DNA of 64,000 nt from Xanthomonas fragariae (GCF_017603965.1 NZ_CP071955.1:868001-932000), one strand, 5' to 3'; positions 26,695 to 36,395 are shown, counted from the first letter of the stretch. Program-made: numbers and translations. Notes: generated by a model from the letters alone, not told the origin.

Positions 26695-27294
26695 TTAAAG
26701 CGACAACGCGTGCAGCTTATGCTGCAGCGTGGACAGGGCTACCGCACGATGGCTCAAGCGGTTCTTCAAGTCGCTGTCCATTTCCGCAGCGGTCAGGCCG
26801 TAAACCGGGTCCAGAAACACTGGGTTGTAGCCAAAACCGCCATCGCCGCGCGGCGCGGTGGTGATCACACCTTCCCAATTGCCTTCGGCGATCAACGGTT
26901 GTGGATCTTCCGGGTGCCGTAGCAACACGATCACTGCATAAAACCGCGCGCTGCGGCGCTCGGCCGGTACATCGCGCATCGCATCGAGCAACCTGGCATT
27001 GTTGGCCTGCGCGTTGGTCGGGCTGCCGGCGTAGCGTGCGCTGTACAAGCCGGGCGCGCCACCCAGGGCATCGACGATCAGGCCAGAGTCGTCGGCCAGT
27101 GCCGGCAAACCGGTTGTTGCGCTTGCATGACGGGCCTTGATCAAGGCGTTCTCGACGAAGGTCAGGCCGGTTTCCGGTACATCCTCCACGCCAAGTTCGC
27201 CTTGCGCGACGATGCGTAGCGGCAGCGCCGCGAACATGGCGCGCAGCTCTTCCAGCTTGCCGGCGTTACCGCTGGCAAGGACCAATTGTGTCAT
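26695..27294 (-). CDS. rdgB: XTP/dITP pyrophosphatase
   Basis: House-cleaning enzyme that removes dITP, XTP and ITP from the nucleotide pool. The 199-residue product has LASGNAGKLEELRAMFA, TFVENALIKARHASATTGLP, ALADDSGLIVDALGGAPGLY, SARYAG, GDGGFGYNPVFLDP and SHRAVAL at the C-terminus, all diagnostic of RdgB/HAM1. The ATG at MTQLVLASGN fits homologues; an ATG at 27321 overlaps the rph stop (ATGA) and may be used for coupling. The rph-rdgB-hemW order is conserved in gammaproteobacteria. Confidence 0.94.
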   Translation of the reverse strand: MTQLVLASGNAGKLEELRAMFAALPLRIVAQGELGVEDVPETGLTFVENALIKARHASATTGLPALADDSGLIVDALGGAPGLYSARYAGSPTNAQANNARLLDAMRDVPAERRSARFYAVIVLLRHPEDPQPLIAEGNWEGVITTAPRGDGGFGYNPVFLDPVYGLTAAEMDSDLKNRLSHRAVALSTLQHKLHALSL

Positions 27295-27317
27295 TGCGGT
27301 CTGGGCGATGCGACGAC

Positions 27318-28043
27318 TCATCCGGCCAGCGCGTCGCGTTGCAGTGCGAATAGTTCGCCCATGCCTTTTTCGGCGAGTGCGAGCAACGCGTTGAGTTCGT
27401 CACGGCGGAACGCATGACCTTCAGCGGTGCCCTGCAGCTCGATAAAACCGCCGCCGTCGTTCATCACCACATTCATGTCGGTATCGCAGTCGCTGTCTTC
27501 CGGGTAATCCAGATCCAGCACCGGCTCGCCGCGATAAATACCCACCGACACCGCGGCCACCGCGCCGATCAGCGGGTGCTTCTTGATGTCGCCACGCTTG
27601 AGCAGTAGGTTCACCGCATCGGCCAATGCCACATAGGCGCCAGTGATCGCCGCAGTACGGGTGCCGCCATCGGCCTGCAACACGTCGCAGTCCAGGGTGA
27701 TGGTGCGCTCGCCCAATGCATTGCGATCCACGCAGGCGCGCAGGGCGCGGCCAATCAGACGCTGGATTTCCAATGTGCGGCCGCCTTGCTTGCCGCGTGC
27801 GGCTTCGCGATCGGAGCGGGTATGGGTGGAGCGTGGCAACATGCCGTATTCGGCGGTTAACCAGCCTTCGCCCTTGCCGCGCAGGAAGTTCGGTACGCGG
27901 TTTTCCACGCTGGCGGTGCACAGCACACGGGTGTCGCCGAAGCTGACCAGCACCGAGCCTTCGGCGTGACGGGTGAAGGCGCGTTCGATGCGCACCGGGC
28001 GCAGCTGGTCGGCCGTGCGGCCGCTGGGACGGGAAAAGGTCAT
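27318..28043 (-). CDS. rph: Ribonuclease PH
   Basis: Phosphorolytic 3'-exoribonuclease acting on tRNA 3' ends. The 241-residue product shows [98 protein letters not shown] and [18 protein letters not shown], covering the phosphate site and the catalytic DxxxD region. The start is the ATG before TFSRPSGR. It is divergent from yicC with about 110 bp between them. Confidence 0.96.
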   Translation of the reverse strand: MTFSRPSGRTADQLRPVRIERAFTRHAEGSVLVSFGDTRVLCTASVENRVPNFLRGKGEGWLTAEYGMLPRSTHTRSDREAARGKQGGRTLEIQRLIGRALRACVDRNALGERTITLDCDVLQADGGTRTAAITGAYVALADAVNLLLKRGDIKKHPLIGAVAAVSVGIYRGEPVLDLDYPEDSDCDTDMNVVMNDGGGFIELQGTAEGHAFRRDELNALLALAEKGMGELFALQRDALAG

Positions 28044-28154
28044 GCGATGAGTCCGAAAGTCGGGAGATGGGTCTAGATGCCAGTGCGCAGCGTGCAGGCA
28101 GCCGGCAAGGCTCGCTAGGTTACCATTTGCGCTTTGAAGGTACGGGACTTGACG

Positions 28155-29015
28155 ATGATTCGAAGCATGACCGCCTTTGCTGGCGGCGAACGCATCACGC
28201 CCTGGGGCACGCTCGGTTGCGAGCTGCGCTCGGTCAACCACCGGTTTCTGGAAGTGGGCGTGCGTTTGCCCGAAGAATTGCGTGCGCTGGAGCCGATGCT
28301 GCGCGAGCGCGTGGCGGCAAAAAACAGCCGCGGCAAGCTGGATCTGGCGCTGCGTCTGCGCGCGCCTGACAACGCGCAGACGCTGGCTGTCAACGAATCG
28401 CTGCTGTGGGAACTGGGCGCGTTGGCCACACGGCTGGACGGGATGTTTCCCAAGCTGCAGGTCGGCTTCACCGATCTGCTGCAGCTGCCGGGCGTGTTGC
28501 AGGTGCAGAACGTGGACGCCCCCGCGCTGCAGGCGCAGACCCTGGCATTGCTAGACGAGGTGGTGGGCAGTTTTGTCGCTGCGCGCGAGCGCGAAGGCGC
28601 CAAGCTGGCCGAAGCGATCAGCGAGCGGGTCGATGCGATAGAGCGCATCGCTGCCAAAGTGCGCACCTTGATCCCGGCCATCCGGGAAGGTCAGCGCGCC
28701 AAACTTGCCGCACGCCTGGCCGATCTGCCGCATCCGGTCGATCCCGGCCGCGCCGAGCAGGAACTGGTGCTGTGGCTGCAGAAGCTCGACGTGGACGAAG
28801 AACTCGACCGCCTGTCCAGCCATATTTCCGAGATCCGCCGCGTGCTCAAGCAGCGCGAGCCGGTCGGTCGCCGTCTGGACTTCCTGTTGCAGGAATTCAA
28901 CCGCGAAGCCAATACCCTAGGTTCCAAGTCGGTCGACAGCCGCACCTCCAATGCCGCGGTCGATTTGAAAGTATTGATCGACCAGATCCGCGAGCAGGTG
29001 CAGAACATTGAGTAA
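28155..29015 (+). CDS. yicC: YicC family endoribonuclease-like protein
   Basis: The 286-residue protein shows the N-terminal YicC signature [11 protein letters not shown] and [20 protein letters not shown]. Its C-terminal half carries [40 protein letters not shown] and [20 protein letters not shown], typical of the family, recently described as RNases that act with PNPase. The ATG at 28155 is chosen from homology; the frame is open to 28134. It is encoded upstream of gmk, separated by a ~150-bp inverted-repeat-bearing spacer. Confidence 0.9.
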   Translation: MIRSMTAFAGGERITPWGTLGCELRSVNHRFLEVGVRLPEELRALEPMLRERVAAKNSRGKLDLALRLRAPDNAQTLAVNESLLWELGALATRLDGMFPKLQVGFTDLLQLPGVLQVQNVDAPALQAQTLALLDEVVGSFVAAREREGAKLAEAISERVDAIERIAAKVRTLIPAIREGQRAKLAARLADLPHPVDPGRAEQELVLWLQKLDVDEELDRLSSHISEIRRVLKQREPVGRRLDFLLQEFNREANTLGSKSVDSRTSNAAVDLKVLIDQIREQVQNIE

Positions 29016-29017
29016 CC

Positions 29018-29139
29018 GGGAGTGGGAATTCGGGCTTGGGCGACCGCAAATCCCTGGCTTGGGCGGGCAGCGGCCAATCCCGGTAGCATGTCTACCCTGG
29101 GGTTACCGGTCCGCAGTCTGTTCGCGAATTCCGACTCCC
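29018..29139. repeat. Inverted-repeat intergenic element between yicC and gmk
   Basis: Arms GGGAGTGGGAATTCG (29018-29032) and CGAATTCCGACTCCC (29125-29139) are inverted with 14 of 15 matches around a ~92-bp core. Further ATTCCGACTCCC copies follow to about 29160. The first arm starts two bases after the yicC stop. A related element lies at 35320-35410. Confidence 0.55.
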
Positions 29140-29167
29140 CAATTCCGACTCCCGACTCCCTGACCCT

Positions 29168-29779
29168 ATGCGCGGCACCCTCTACATCGTTGCGGCCCCC
29201 TCGGGCGCCGGCAAGAGCAGCATCGTCAACGCCACTCTGGCGCGCGATCCCAAGATCGCCTTGTCGATCTCGTTCACCTCGCGCGCACCCCGGCCGGGCG
29301 AACGGCATGCCGAGCACTACCATTTTGTCTCCGCCGACGAGTTCCAGGGCATGATCGAAGCGGGCGACTTCTTCGAATACGCGCTGGTGCATGGCGACTG
29401 GAAGGGCACCGCGCGGCAGTCGGTCGAGCCGCAGCTGGCCGCCGGCAACGACGTGCTGCTGGAAATCGACTGGCAGGGCGCGCATCAGGTGCGCCAGAAG
29501 GTGCCGGATGCGGTCAGCGTGTTCATCCTGCCGCCGTCGCGTCAAGCCTTGGACGAGCGCATGCGCAAGCGCGGGCAGGACAGCGAGGATGTAATGGCGC
29601 AGCGCCTAGCAGCCGCACGCCAAGAGATGCTCCATTTCGAAGAATTCGATTACGTCATCATCAACGAGATCTTCGACACCGCTGTCTCGGAGATGTGTGC
29701 AATCTTCACCGCAAGCCGCTTGCGTCGCAAGGCACAGCAGCAGCGGCACGCCGGGCTGATTCAGGCGCTGCTGGAATGA
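29168..29779 (+). CDS. gmk: Guanylate kinase
   Basis: Phosphorylates GMP to GDP. The 203-residue protein opens with YIVAAPSGAGKSSIVNATL (P-loop), followed by SFTSRAPRPGERHAEHYHFV, FFEYALVHGDWKGTARQSVE (GMP site), VLLEIDWQGAHQVRQKVPDA and IFILPPS-like sequence. This is the full-length bacterial form. It is the first gene of the conserved gmk-rpoZ-spoT-ridA-recG run. Confidence 0.96.
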   Translation: MRGTLYIVAAPSGAGKSSIVNATLARDPKIALSISFTSRAPRPGERHAEHYHFVSADEFQGMIEAGDFFEYALVHGDWKGTARQSVEPQLAAGNDVLLEIDWQGAHQVRQKVPDAVSVFILPPSRQALDERMRKRGQDSEDVMAQRLAAARQEMLHFEEFDYVIINEIFDTAVSEMCAIFTASRLRRKAQQQRHAGLIQALLE

Positions 29780-29921
29780 GTTTCACGCCCTCTCTTGGTC
29801 CAAATATCTGATTCCAAAGGAAACTGGGTAGGCAGCGATTGCCTGGGCGCCAGTCCGGGCGTACACTCCGGTCCCTTTCCCTCATTCGATGAGCGGCCGT
29901 TGCCGGTCGCCGGGAGCCCGC

Positions 29922-30221
29922 ATGGCCCGCATTACCGTAGAAGATTGCCTGGAAGTCGTGAATAACCGTTTCGAGCTGGTCATGATGGCCTCCAAGCGTG
30001 CCCGTCAGCTCGCCAACGGCGTGCAGCCGCTGATCGAGAACGCGGACGCCAGCGACAAGCCCACCGTGATGGCACTGCGCGAAATCGCCGCACGCCGTAT
30101 CGACAACGCGCTGATCGATGAAGTCGAGAAGGCCGAGCGCGAGCGTGCTGAGCGCGAAGCTCTGGAATGGGCCGCTGCCGAAGTGGTTGCCGACGAAGAC
30201 ATGTCCAAGAACGACGATTGA
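29922..30221 (+). CDS. rpoZ: RNA polymerase omega subunit
   Basis: The 99-residue small subunit aids assembly of RNA polymerase and is part of the ppGpp site at the omega-beta' interface. [32 protein letters not shown] and [16 protein letters not shown] sequence ([17 protein letters not shown]) are canonical. The start is the ATG before ARITVEDC. It lies between gmk and spoT, and a terminator-like hairpin follows at 30248. Confidence 0.96.
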   Translation: MARITVEDCLEVVNNRFELVMMASKRARQLANGVQPLIENADASDKPTVMALREIAARRIDNALIDEVEKAERERAEREALEWAAAEVVADEDMSKNDD

Positions 30222-30247
30222 TTGTTCGCATCACTTCGATCGATCAG

Positions 30248-30273
30248 AACAGCCCGCCCAATGCGGGCTGTTT
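30248..30273 (+). terminator. Rho-independent-like terminator after rpoZ
   Basis: CAGCCCGC pairs with GCGGGCTG across a CCAAT loop, followed by TTTGCGTTTG. It lies about 27 bp after the rpoZ stop and would separate gmk-rpoZ transcripts from spoT. Confidence 0.65.
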
Positions 30274-30348
30274 GCGTTTGAGGCCTCATCCGTGCTGTAT
30301 GGCGCGCAAACGTTTGCCGTGACTGCGTTGCTGGAATAGTCTTCCGCC

Positions 30349-32520
30349 ATGAACCCAGGCCCCACTGCCCAGGCGACCGTCGTGACGTCTCCGTCTTCCG
30401 ACCAGGCCATCCCCGACTACGTCCTGCACCTCGAACGCGCGGCCAGCTACCTCCCAAAGGAGCAGCTGCCGGTCCTGCGCCGTGCCTGGGAAGTCGGTGC
30501 CACTGCGCATGCCGGCCAGACTCGCAAATCTGGCGAGCCCTACATCACTCATCCGGTTGCCGTTGCCTGCGTGCTCGCCGAGCTTGGCCTGGACATGGAA
30601 TCGCTGATTGCCGCGATCCTGCACGACACCATCGAAGACACCCCGCTGACGCGCGAAGAGCTGGCGTCGGAGTTCGGCGAAGCGGTGGCCGAGTTGGTCG
30701 ACGGTGTCACCAAGTTGGACAAGCTCAAGTTCCGCGACCGCCAGGAAGCGGCGGCGGAAAGTTTCCGAAAGATGCTGCTGGCGATGTCGCGCGATTTGCG
30801 CGTGATCATGATCAAGCTCGCCGACCGTTTGCATAACATGCGCACGCTGGGCGCGCAGAGCAGCGAAGCACGCAGCCGCATCGCACGCGAAACTCTGGAA
30901 ATCTACGCGCCCATCGCGCAGCGCCTGGGTATGAGCCTGATCAAGTCCGAGCTGCAGAATCTGGGCTTTTGCGCGCTGTATCCGTGGCGTCACGCCATTA
31001 TCGAAAAACATATTCGCAGCCAGCCGGTGGTGCGTCGCGAATCGATGGCGCAGGTGGAGGTGCAGTTGTCGCAACGACTGGCCAAGGAAGGGCTGGAGCA
31101 TCGGCTGGTCAGCCGCATCAAGACGCCCTGGAGCATCTATTCCAAGATGCACGAAGAGAACAAATCATTCGACCAGGTGATGGATGTGTTCGGCTTCCGT
31201 CTGGTGGTGCGCTCGGTGGCCGATTGCTATCACGCGCTAGGCGCGGTGCATGCGAGCTTCAAGCCGCTGGATGGGCGTTTTCGCGATTTCATCGCCATTC
31301 CCAAGGCTAATGGTTACCAGTCATTGCACACCGTGTTGTTCGGCCCTTACGGATCGCCGATCGAAGTGCAGATCCGCACCGAAGAAATGGACCTGATCGC
31401 CGAGCGCGGTGTGGCAGCGCACTGGACCTACAAGGTCGGCTCGGCGTCGCCGAATAGCGCGCAGAGCCGCGCGCACGACTGGATCGTGGAGCTGATCGAT
31501 TCGCAGCGCGCCGCCGGCTCATCGCTGGAGTTTCTGGACAACGTCAAGGTCGATCTGTTCCCGGACGAGGTCTATCTTTTCACGCCCAAGGGCAAGATTC
31601 TGGCGTTGCCGCGCAATTCCACCACGCTGGATTTCGCCTATGCAGTGCACACCGACGTGGGCAATCGCGCGGTCGCCTCGCGCGTGGACAAAAAGCTAGT
31701 GCCGCTGCGCACCAAGCTGGTCAGTGGCCAGGCGGTGGAGATCATCACCGCGCGTTCGGCCACGCCCAAGCCGCAGTGGCTGGAATTTGTGGTCAGCAGC
31801 AAGGCGCGTACCGCGATCCGCCACCAGCTCAAGCAACTCGAACACGAAGATGCCGTGCAGCTTGGCCATCGCATGCTCGATCGCGCGCTGGAAGCGATGG
31901 ACAGCTCGCTGGAGCGGTTGCCTAAGGGGCGGCTGGATGCCTTCCTCAACGAGCATCGCTACCCGCGTCTTGAAGCCTTGCTGGCCGATGTGGCGCTCGG
32001 CAACTGGATGCCCAACCAGGCGGCGCAGGCGCTGATGGCTTACGCCGAATTGCGCGGCGCAGGCCAGTCCAAGCATTCGCACGAAAAAATCCTGATCGAC
32101 GGTAGCGAGCGTGGCGTGATCAGCTTCGCCAACTGTTGTCAGCCGATTCCCGGCGACGAAATCATGGGGTATCACACTGCTGGCAAGGGCATCGTGGTGC
32201 ACCGTCTGGACTGCCCGAACCTGGCCGAGCTGCGCAAATCGCCCGAGCGCTGGGTGCCGATCGATTGGGATTCCGGCGTCACCGGCGATTACGACACCGC
32301 GCTGGTGGTGGAAGTGGAAAACCGCACCGGCGTGCTGGCCCAACTTGCCGCAGCGATTGCGCAGAGCCAGTCCAATATCGAGCGTGTGGATTACCTGGAT
32401 CGTGATTTCAATGCGGCGGTGCTGCGCTTCAATATCCAGGTACGCGATCGTCGCCATCTTGCCGAAGTGATGCGCCGGTTGCGGCGTCTGCATGTGGTGC
32501 AGAGCGTCGGGCGGCAGTAG
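30349..32520 (+). CDS. spoT: Bifunctional (p)ppGpp synthetase/hydrolase SpoT
   Basis: The 723-residue RSH protein makes and degrades the stringent-response alarmone. The HD hydrolase domain shows THPVAVACVLAEL and HDTIEDT (about 92-98), KLADRLHNMRTLG. The synthetase domain shows KMHEENKSFDQVMDVFGFRL and FRDFIAIPKANGYQSLHTVL. TGS (YLFTPKGKILALPRNSTTLD), a zinc-finger-like CCQPIPGDEIMGY region and a C-terminal ACT domain (VVEVENRTGVLAQLAAAIAQ) follow. The HDxxED residues are intact, so hydrolase activity is expected. The synthetase motif is present but activity cannot be judged. Confidence 0.95.
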   Translation: MNPGPTAQATVVTSPSSDQAIPDYVLHLERAASYLPKEQLPVLRRAWEVGATAHAGQTRKSGEPYITHPVAVACVLAELGLDMESLIAAILHDTIEDTPLTREELASEFGEAVAELVDGVTKLDKLKFRDRQEAAAESFRKMLLAMSRDLRVIMIKLADRLHNMRTLGAQSSEARSRIARETLEIYAPIAQRLGMSLIKSELQNLGFCALYPWRHAIIEKHIRSQPVVRRESMAQVEVQLSQRLAKEGLEHRLVSRIKTPWSIYSKMHEENKSFDQVMDVFGFRLVVRSVADCYHALGAVHASFKPLDGRFRDFIAIPKANGYQSLHTVLFGPYGSPIEVQIRTEEMDLIAERGVAAHWTYKVGSASPNSAQSRAHDWIVELIDSQRAAGSSLEFLDNVKVDLFPDEVYLFTPKGKILALPRNSTTLDFAYAVHTDVGNRAVASRVDKKLVPLRTKLVSGQAVEIITARSATPKPQWLEFVVSSKARTAIRHQLKQLEHEDAVQLGHRMLDRALEAMDSSLERLPKGRLDAFLNEHRYPRLEALLADVALGNWMPNQAAQALMAYAELRGAGQSKHSHEKILIDGSERGVISFANCCQPIPGDEIMGYHTAGKGIVVHRLDCPNLAELRKSPERWVPIDWDSGVTGDYDTALVVEVENRTGVLAQLAAAIAQSQSNIERVDYLDRDFNAAVLRFNIQVRDRRHLAEVMRRLRRLHVVQSVGRQ

Positions 32521-32744
32521 CGTGCGGTACGCTCGTCAGGGTGGGCGCCCCCAAGGACAATCGGCAGTTTCGCGTGCGGCATCCGCGTTGGCGCGATTGC
32601 GACCGCCACCGCGTGCGATGGCGGGATTTCGGCTCGTTGCAGGTTGAACGCCTGCTGCGCCATCGTGCGCTGCCTCGCAGAACAGTCGAGCAAATCCGCA
32701 CAAACGCCTAAACTGCTGTGCACATCATTTGTAGTGGAGTTTCC

Positions 32745-33125
32745 ATGTCCCAGATCATCCATACCGACCGGGCGCCCGCCGCCATTGGCCCGTACTCGCA
32801 GGCCGTGCGTGCCGGCAACACGGTGTATTTCTCCGGGCAGATCCCCTTGGATCCGGCCACCGGCGAGATTGTGCCCGGTGACATCGGCGCGCAGGCAGGC
32901 CGCGCATTCGACAACCTCAAGGCAGTGGCCGAAGCGGCCGGCGGCTCGCTAGACAAGATCGTGCGCCTGGGCCTATATCTGACCGACCTCGGCCAGTTCG
33001 CTGCGGTCAACGCGGTGATGCAGGAGTATTTCCAGGCCCCGTTCCCCGCACGTTCGACCATCGAAGTCTCTGGTCTGCCCAAGGGCGTCGGGTTCGAAGT
33101 CGATGCGGTGATGGTGCTCGACTGA
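32745..33125 (+). CDS. ridA: RidA family reactive intermediate deaminase
   Basis: The 126-residue YjgF/YER057c/UK114 protein deaminates reactive enamine/imine intermediates from PLP enzymes. HTDRAPAAIGPYSQAVRAGN, YFSGQIPLDPATGEIV, QAGRAFDNLKAVAEAAGGSL, FPARSTIEVSGLPKGVGFEV and a terminal DAVMVLD are typical; the catalytic Arg is in the PARST segment. The ATG follows a GTGGAG ribosome site with good spacing. It is encoded between spoT and recG. Confidence 0.95.
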   Translation: MSQIIHTDRAPAAIGPYSQAVRAGNTVYFSGQIPLDPATGEIVPGDIGAQAGRAFDNLKAVAEAAGGSLDKIVRLGLYLTDLGQFAAVNAVMQEYFQAPFPARSTIEVSGLPKGVGFEVDAVMVLD

Positions 33126-33155
33126 TCCAGTTCGACTGATCCGACTCGGTCTACC

Positions 33156-35300
33156 GTGCCGCGCGCGCATACCGTTACACCGAGCCTGGCCGTTGCAGGC
33201 CAGGCGTCGCTTTCCAGCTTGCCCGGTGTCGGCCCGAAAGTGGCCGAGAAATTCACTGCGCGCGGCATTCTCACGGTGCAGGACTTGTGGCTGCATCTGC
33301 CGCTGCGCTACGAAGACCGTACGCGTTTGACCACGATCGCGCAGCTGCAGGGCGGTGTGCCGGCGCAGATCGAAGGGCGTGTGGATGCGGTCGAACGCGG
33401 TTTCCGTTATCGGCCGATGCTGCGCGTGGCGGTGTCGGATGATTCGCAGTGCACCGTGGTGCTGCGCTTTTTCCATTTTCGCGCCGCGCAAGTGGCGCAA
33501 TTCGCACCGGGCACGCGGCTGCGTGTATTCGGCACGCCAAAACCCGGTCAATACGGCTGGGAGATCGTGCATCCCAGTTACCGTGTGCTCGCACCTGGCG
33601 AGGATGCCGGGCTAGGCGATAGTCTGGACCCTGTGTATCCGGTGCTGGAAGGTGTCGGCCCGGCCACGCTGCGCAAACTCATCGGCCAAGCGTTGGAGCG
33701 GCTGCCGCCCGAAGCAGCGCTGGAACTGCTGCCGCCGCACTGGCTGCAGGACGAGCAGCTACCTTCGTTGCGCGAGGCGTTGTTGACCGTGCATCGCCCA
33801 CCGGTGAACACCGACCCTCAGCAATTGCTCGCGGGCGGTCATCCGGCTCAGCAGCGCTTGGCGATTGAAGAACTGCTGGCGCATCAATTGAGTCTGCGCC
33901 GGCAACGCATCGCCTTGCAGCGCTTCCATGCGCCGATACTGCCTGGCGATGGCGATTTGGTGCAGCAACTGCGCGCCGCATTGCCGTTCCAGCTCACCGG
34001 CGCGCAGCAGCGCGTGTTCGAACAGATCGCACAGGATCTGGCCAAACCATCGCCGATGCTGCGCCTGGTGCAGGGCGATGTCGGCAGCGGCAAGACCGTG
34101 ATCGCCGCGTTGGCGGCGATGCTTGCTGTGGAGCAGGGCAAGCAGGTTGCACTTGCCGCTCCGACTGAACTGCTGGCCGAGCAGCATCTCAACAATCTGC
34201 GCGACTGGCTGGAGCCGTTGGGCGTGCGCATCGTTTGGTTGGCTGGCAAGGTCACCGGTAAGGCGCGTGCTGCTGCGATGGCCGAGGTCTCCTCCGGTCA
34301 TGCGCAGGTGGTGGTCGGCACGCATGCATTGATGCAGGAGGCGGTGGTCTTCCACGACCTCGCGCTGGCCATCATCGACGAGCAACACCGCTTCGGCGTG
34401 CATCAGCGTCTGGCATTGCGCGACAAAGGCGCGGCCGCCGGTAGCGTGCCGCATCAGTTGGTGATGACCGCCACGCCAATTCCGCGCACCTTGGCGATGT
34501 CCACCTATGCGGATCTGGATGTCTCGGCCATCGACGAACTGCCGCCCGGCCGCACGCCGGTGCAGACGATTGTCTTGAGCGCAGAACGTCGGCCTGACCT
34601 GGTCGAGCGCATCCGCGCCGCCTGCGCCGAAGGGCGCCAGGCGTACTGGGTGTGCACCTTGATCGAAGAAAGCGAAGAGCCCGAGAAGGGCGCACAAAAC
34701 GGGCCGCCACGCATCGAAGCGCAGGCTGCGGAAGCCACCTTCGAGGCGCTATCCGCGCAACTGCCGGGCGTGCGCGTGGCCTTGGTGCACGGCCGCATGA
34801 AGCCGGCCGAAAAGCAGAATGCCATGCTGGATTTCAAGCAAGGCCGCAGCGATCTGCTGGTCGCGACCACGGTGATCGAAGTCGGCGTGGACGTGCCCAA
34901 CGCCTCGTTGATGATTATCGAAAATGCCGAGCGCTTGGGCCTTGCCCAGTTGCACCAGTTACGCGGCAGGGTCGGGCGCGGCGCGGCGGCATCCAGCTGC
35001 GTGTTGCTGTATCAAGCGCCGTTGTCGATGATGGCGAGACAACGCCTGGAAACCATGCGGCAAACCAACGATGGCTTCGTGATTGCGGAAAAGGATCTGG
35101 AGCTGCGCGGTCCGGGCGAATTGCTAGGCACCCGGCAGACTGGTTTGGCCAGTTTCCGCATCGCCGATCTCGCCCGTGACGCCGGGCTGCTGCCGTGCGT
35201 GCAAATGCTCGCCGAACGTTTGCTGGATGAAGCGCCGGAGATCGCCGACCGTGTCGTGGCGCGTTGGATCGGTAGCGCAGTGCGTTACGCCGCGGCGTAG
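33156..35300 (+). CDS. recG: ATP-dependent DNA helicase RecG
   Basis: Branch-migration helicase that processes stalled forks and Holliday junctions. The 714-residue product has a wedge/OB domain (LPLRYEDRTRLTTIAQLQGG), GDVGSGKTVIAALAAMLAVE (motif I), DEQHRFGVHQRL (DEQH box), MTATPIPRTLAMSTYADLDV (motif III), VATTVIEVGVDVPNASLMII and QLRGRVGRGAAASSCVLLY (motif VI). The GTG at 33156 follows the ridA stop by about 30 bp and gives a normal family length. An inverted-repeat element lies just after its stop. Confidence 0.95.
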   Translation: MPRAHTVTPSLAVAGQASLSSLPGVGPKVAEKFTARGILTVQDLWLHLPLRYEDRTRLTTIAQLQGGVPAQIEGRVDAVERGFRYRPMLRVAVSDDSQCTVVLRFFHFRAAQVAQFAPGTRLRVFGTPKPGQYGWEIVHPSYRVLAPGEDAGLGDSLDPVYPVLEGVGPATLRKLIGQALERLPPEAALELLPPHWLQDEQLPSLREALLTVHRPPVNTDPQQLLAGGHPAQQRLAIEELLAHQLSLRRQRIALQRFHAPILPGDGDLVQQLRAALPFQLTGAQQRVFEQIAQDLAKPSPMLRLVQGDVGSGKTVIAALAAMLAVEQGKQVALAAPTELLAEQHLNNLRDWLEPLGVRIVWLAGKVTGKARAAAMAEVSSGHAQVVVGTHALMQEAVVFHDLALAIIDEQHRFGVHQRLALRDKGAAAGSVPHQLVMTATPIPRTLAMSTYADLDVSAIDELPPGRTPVQTIVLSAERRPDLVERIRAACAEGRQAYWVCTLIEESEEPEKGAQNGPPRIEAQAAEATFEALSAQLPGVRVALVHGRMKPAEKQNAMLDFKQGRSDLLVATTVIEVGVDVPNASLMIIENAERLGLAQLHQLRGRVGRGAAASSCVLLYQAPLSMMARQRLETMRQTNDGFVIAEKDLELRGPGELLGTRQTGLASFRIADLARDAGLLPCVQMLAERLLDEAPEIADRVVARWIGSAVRYAAA

Positions 35301-35319
35301 GTCCGGTTTGGGCATGCTG

Positions 35320-35410
35320 GATTGGGGATTCGTAAGAGCCAGGCTGCTGCGTGCTGGTGATTCGCTTGGCCGGCCGATCCTTGCGAAGATGCCGCATCGA
35401 ATCCCGAATC
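35320..35410. repeat. Inverted-repeat intergenic element between recG and the nucleoside hydrolase
   Basis: Arms GATTGGGGATTCG (35320-35332) and CGAATCCCGAATC (35398-35410), with 12 of 13 inverted matches, flank a ~65-bp core. The right arm is repeated once more (CCCGAATCCC). The arm sequence is related to that of the element at 29018-29139. Confidence 0.55.
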
Positions 35411-35419
35411 CCGAATCCC

Positions 35420-36358
35420 ATGACCAAACAGATACCGTTGCTGATCGACACCGACCCGGGCGTCGACGACACGCTGGCATTGCTGATGGCCTTCAACGAC
35501 ACCCGTCACGAGGTTGTCGGCCTGACCATCGCAGTCGGCAACGTGGGTCTGGAGCACACCGTGCGCAATGCCTTGAAGGTCTGCGAGATCGTTGGTCGCG
35601 ACGATGTGCCGGTCTATGCGGGCTGTCCGCAGCCATTGCTGCATCCGTCGGTGGACGCGGCGCATGTGCATGGCATCGATGGCTTCGGCGATGTCGGTCT
35701 TGCGCCGGCCAAGCGTACTGCCGACGCAGAGCATGCCGCGCTCGCTATCCTGCGCTTGTCGCACGAACATGCCGGCAAGCTGTTGCTGGTCGCACTCGGC
35801 CCGCTGACCAATCTGGCCCTTGCGCTCACCCTGGATCCGACCCTGCCGCAGCGCGTGGCGCGGCTGGTGGTAATGGGCGGGGCGTTGACCGGACACGGCA
35901 ACATCACCGCAGTGGCCGAATTCAATATCGGCTTCGACCCGGAAGCGGCGCACATCGTGTTCCGCGGTTTCCCGCAGTTCGACGTTGCCGATTGGGAAGC
36001 TGCCATCGCTCACGGCCTGCTGCATCGGGATGTGGAGAAGTGGCTGGCGGCGGACTCGGCCTGTGCCCGTTTCTATGAGGAAATTTCGCGCAAGACCCGC
36101 TTGTGGTCGGCAGACAGCCGCGGCAAGTATTGGTATGCCGCCGACGCGCTGGCGATGGCCTTCGCGCTGCACCCGGAAGGCGCACACCGCTTGGAGCAGC
36201 GCCCGGTCCATATCGAACTGTCCGGCACGCATACCCGCGGCATGACCCTGGTGGATTGGAATCGCCAGGGAGGGGCGCCGGACAACGCCAACCTGCTGCT
36301 GGAGTACGACCGTCAGCAGTTCTACGGCCTGGTCGGGGCCGCTTTGGCGGCAGGGTAA
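35420..36358 (+). CDS. Nucleoside hydrolase
   Basis: Inosine/uridine-preferring nucleoside hydrolase family (312 residues), cleaving ribonucleosides to base and ribose in salvage. The calcium-binding DTDPGVDDTLALLMAFNDTR lies at about 10-29. LLVALGPLTNLALALTLDP, VVMGGALTGHGNITAVAEFN and GFDPEAAHIVF follow, giving the conserved Asn and Asp ligands. Near the C-terminus DNANLLLEYD stands where the last catalytic residues lie. Base specificity cannot be told. The start is the ATG at MTKQIPLLIDTDPG. Confidence 0.93.
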   Translation: MTKQIPLLIDTDPGVDDTLALLMAFNDTRHEVVGLTIAVGNVGLEHTVRNALKVCEIVGRDDVPVYAGCPQPLLHPSVDAAHVHGIDGFGDVGLAPAKRTADAEHAALAILRLSHEHAGKLLLVALGPLTNLALALTLDPTLPQRVARLVVMGGALTGHGNITAVAEFNIGFDPEAAHIVFRGFPQFDVADWEAAIAHGLLHRDVEKWLAADSACARFYEEISRKTRLWSADSRGKYWYAADALAMAFALHPEGAHRLEQRPVHIELSGTHTRGMTLVDWNRQGGAPDNANLLLEYDRQQFYGLVGAALAAG

Positions 36359-36365
36359 GGTGATC

Positions 36366-36395
36366 TTGCGCGGGCTGTCCGCAGACAGCTATAAT
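36366..36395 (+). promoter_or_regulatory. Putative sigma-70 promoter of rpmE2 with palindromic spacer
   Basis: TTGCGC (36366-36371) and TATAAT (36390-36395) are separated by 18 bp. The spacer contains the palindrome GCTGTCCGCAGACAGC, ending one base before the -10 box. The inverted repeat could bind a repressor. Type B L31 genes are often zinc-regulated, but no Zur consensus is evident. Confidence 0.55.
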
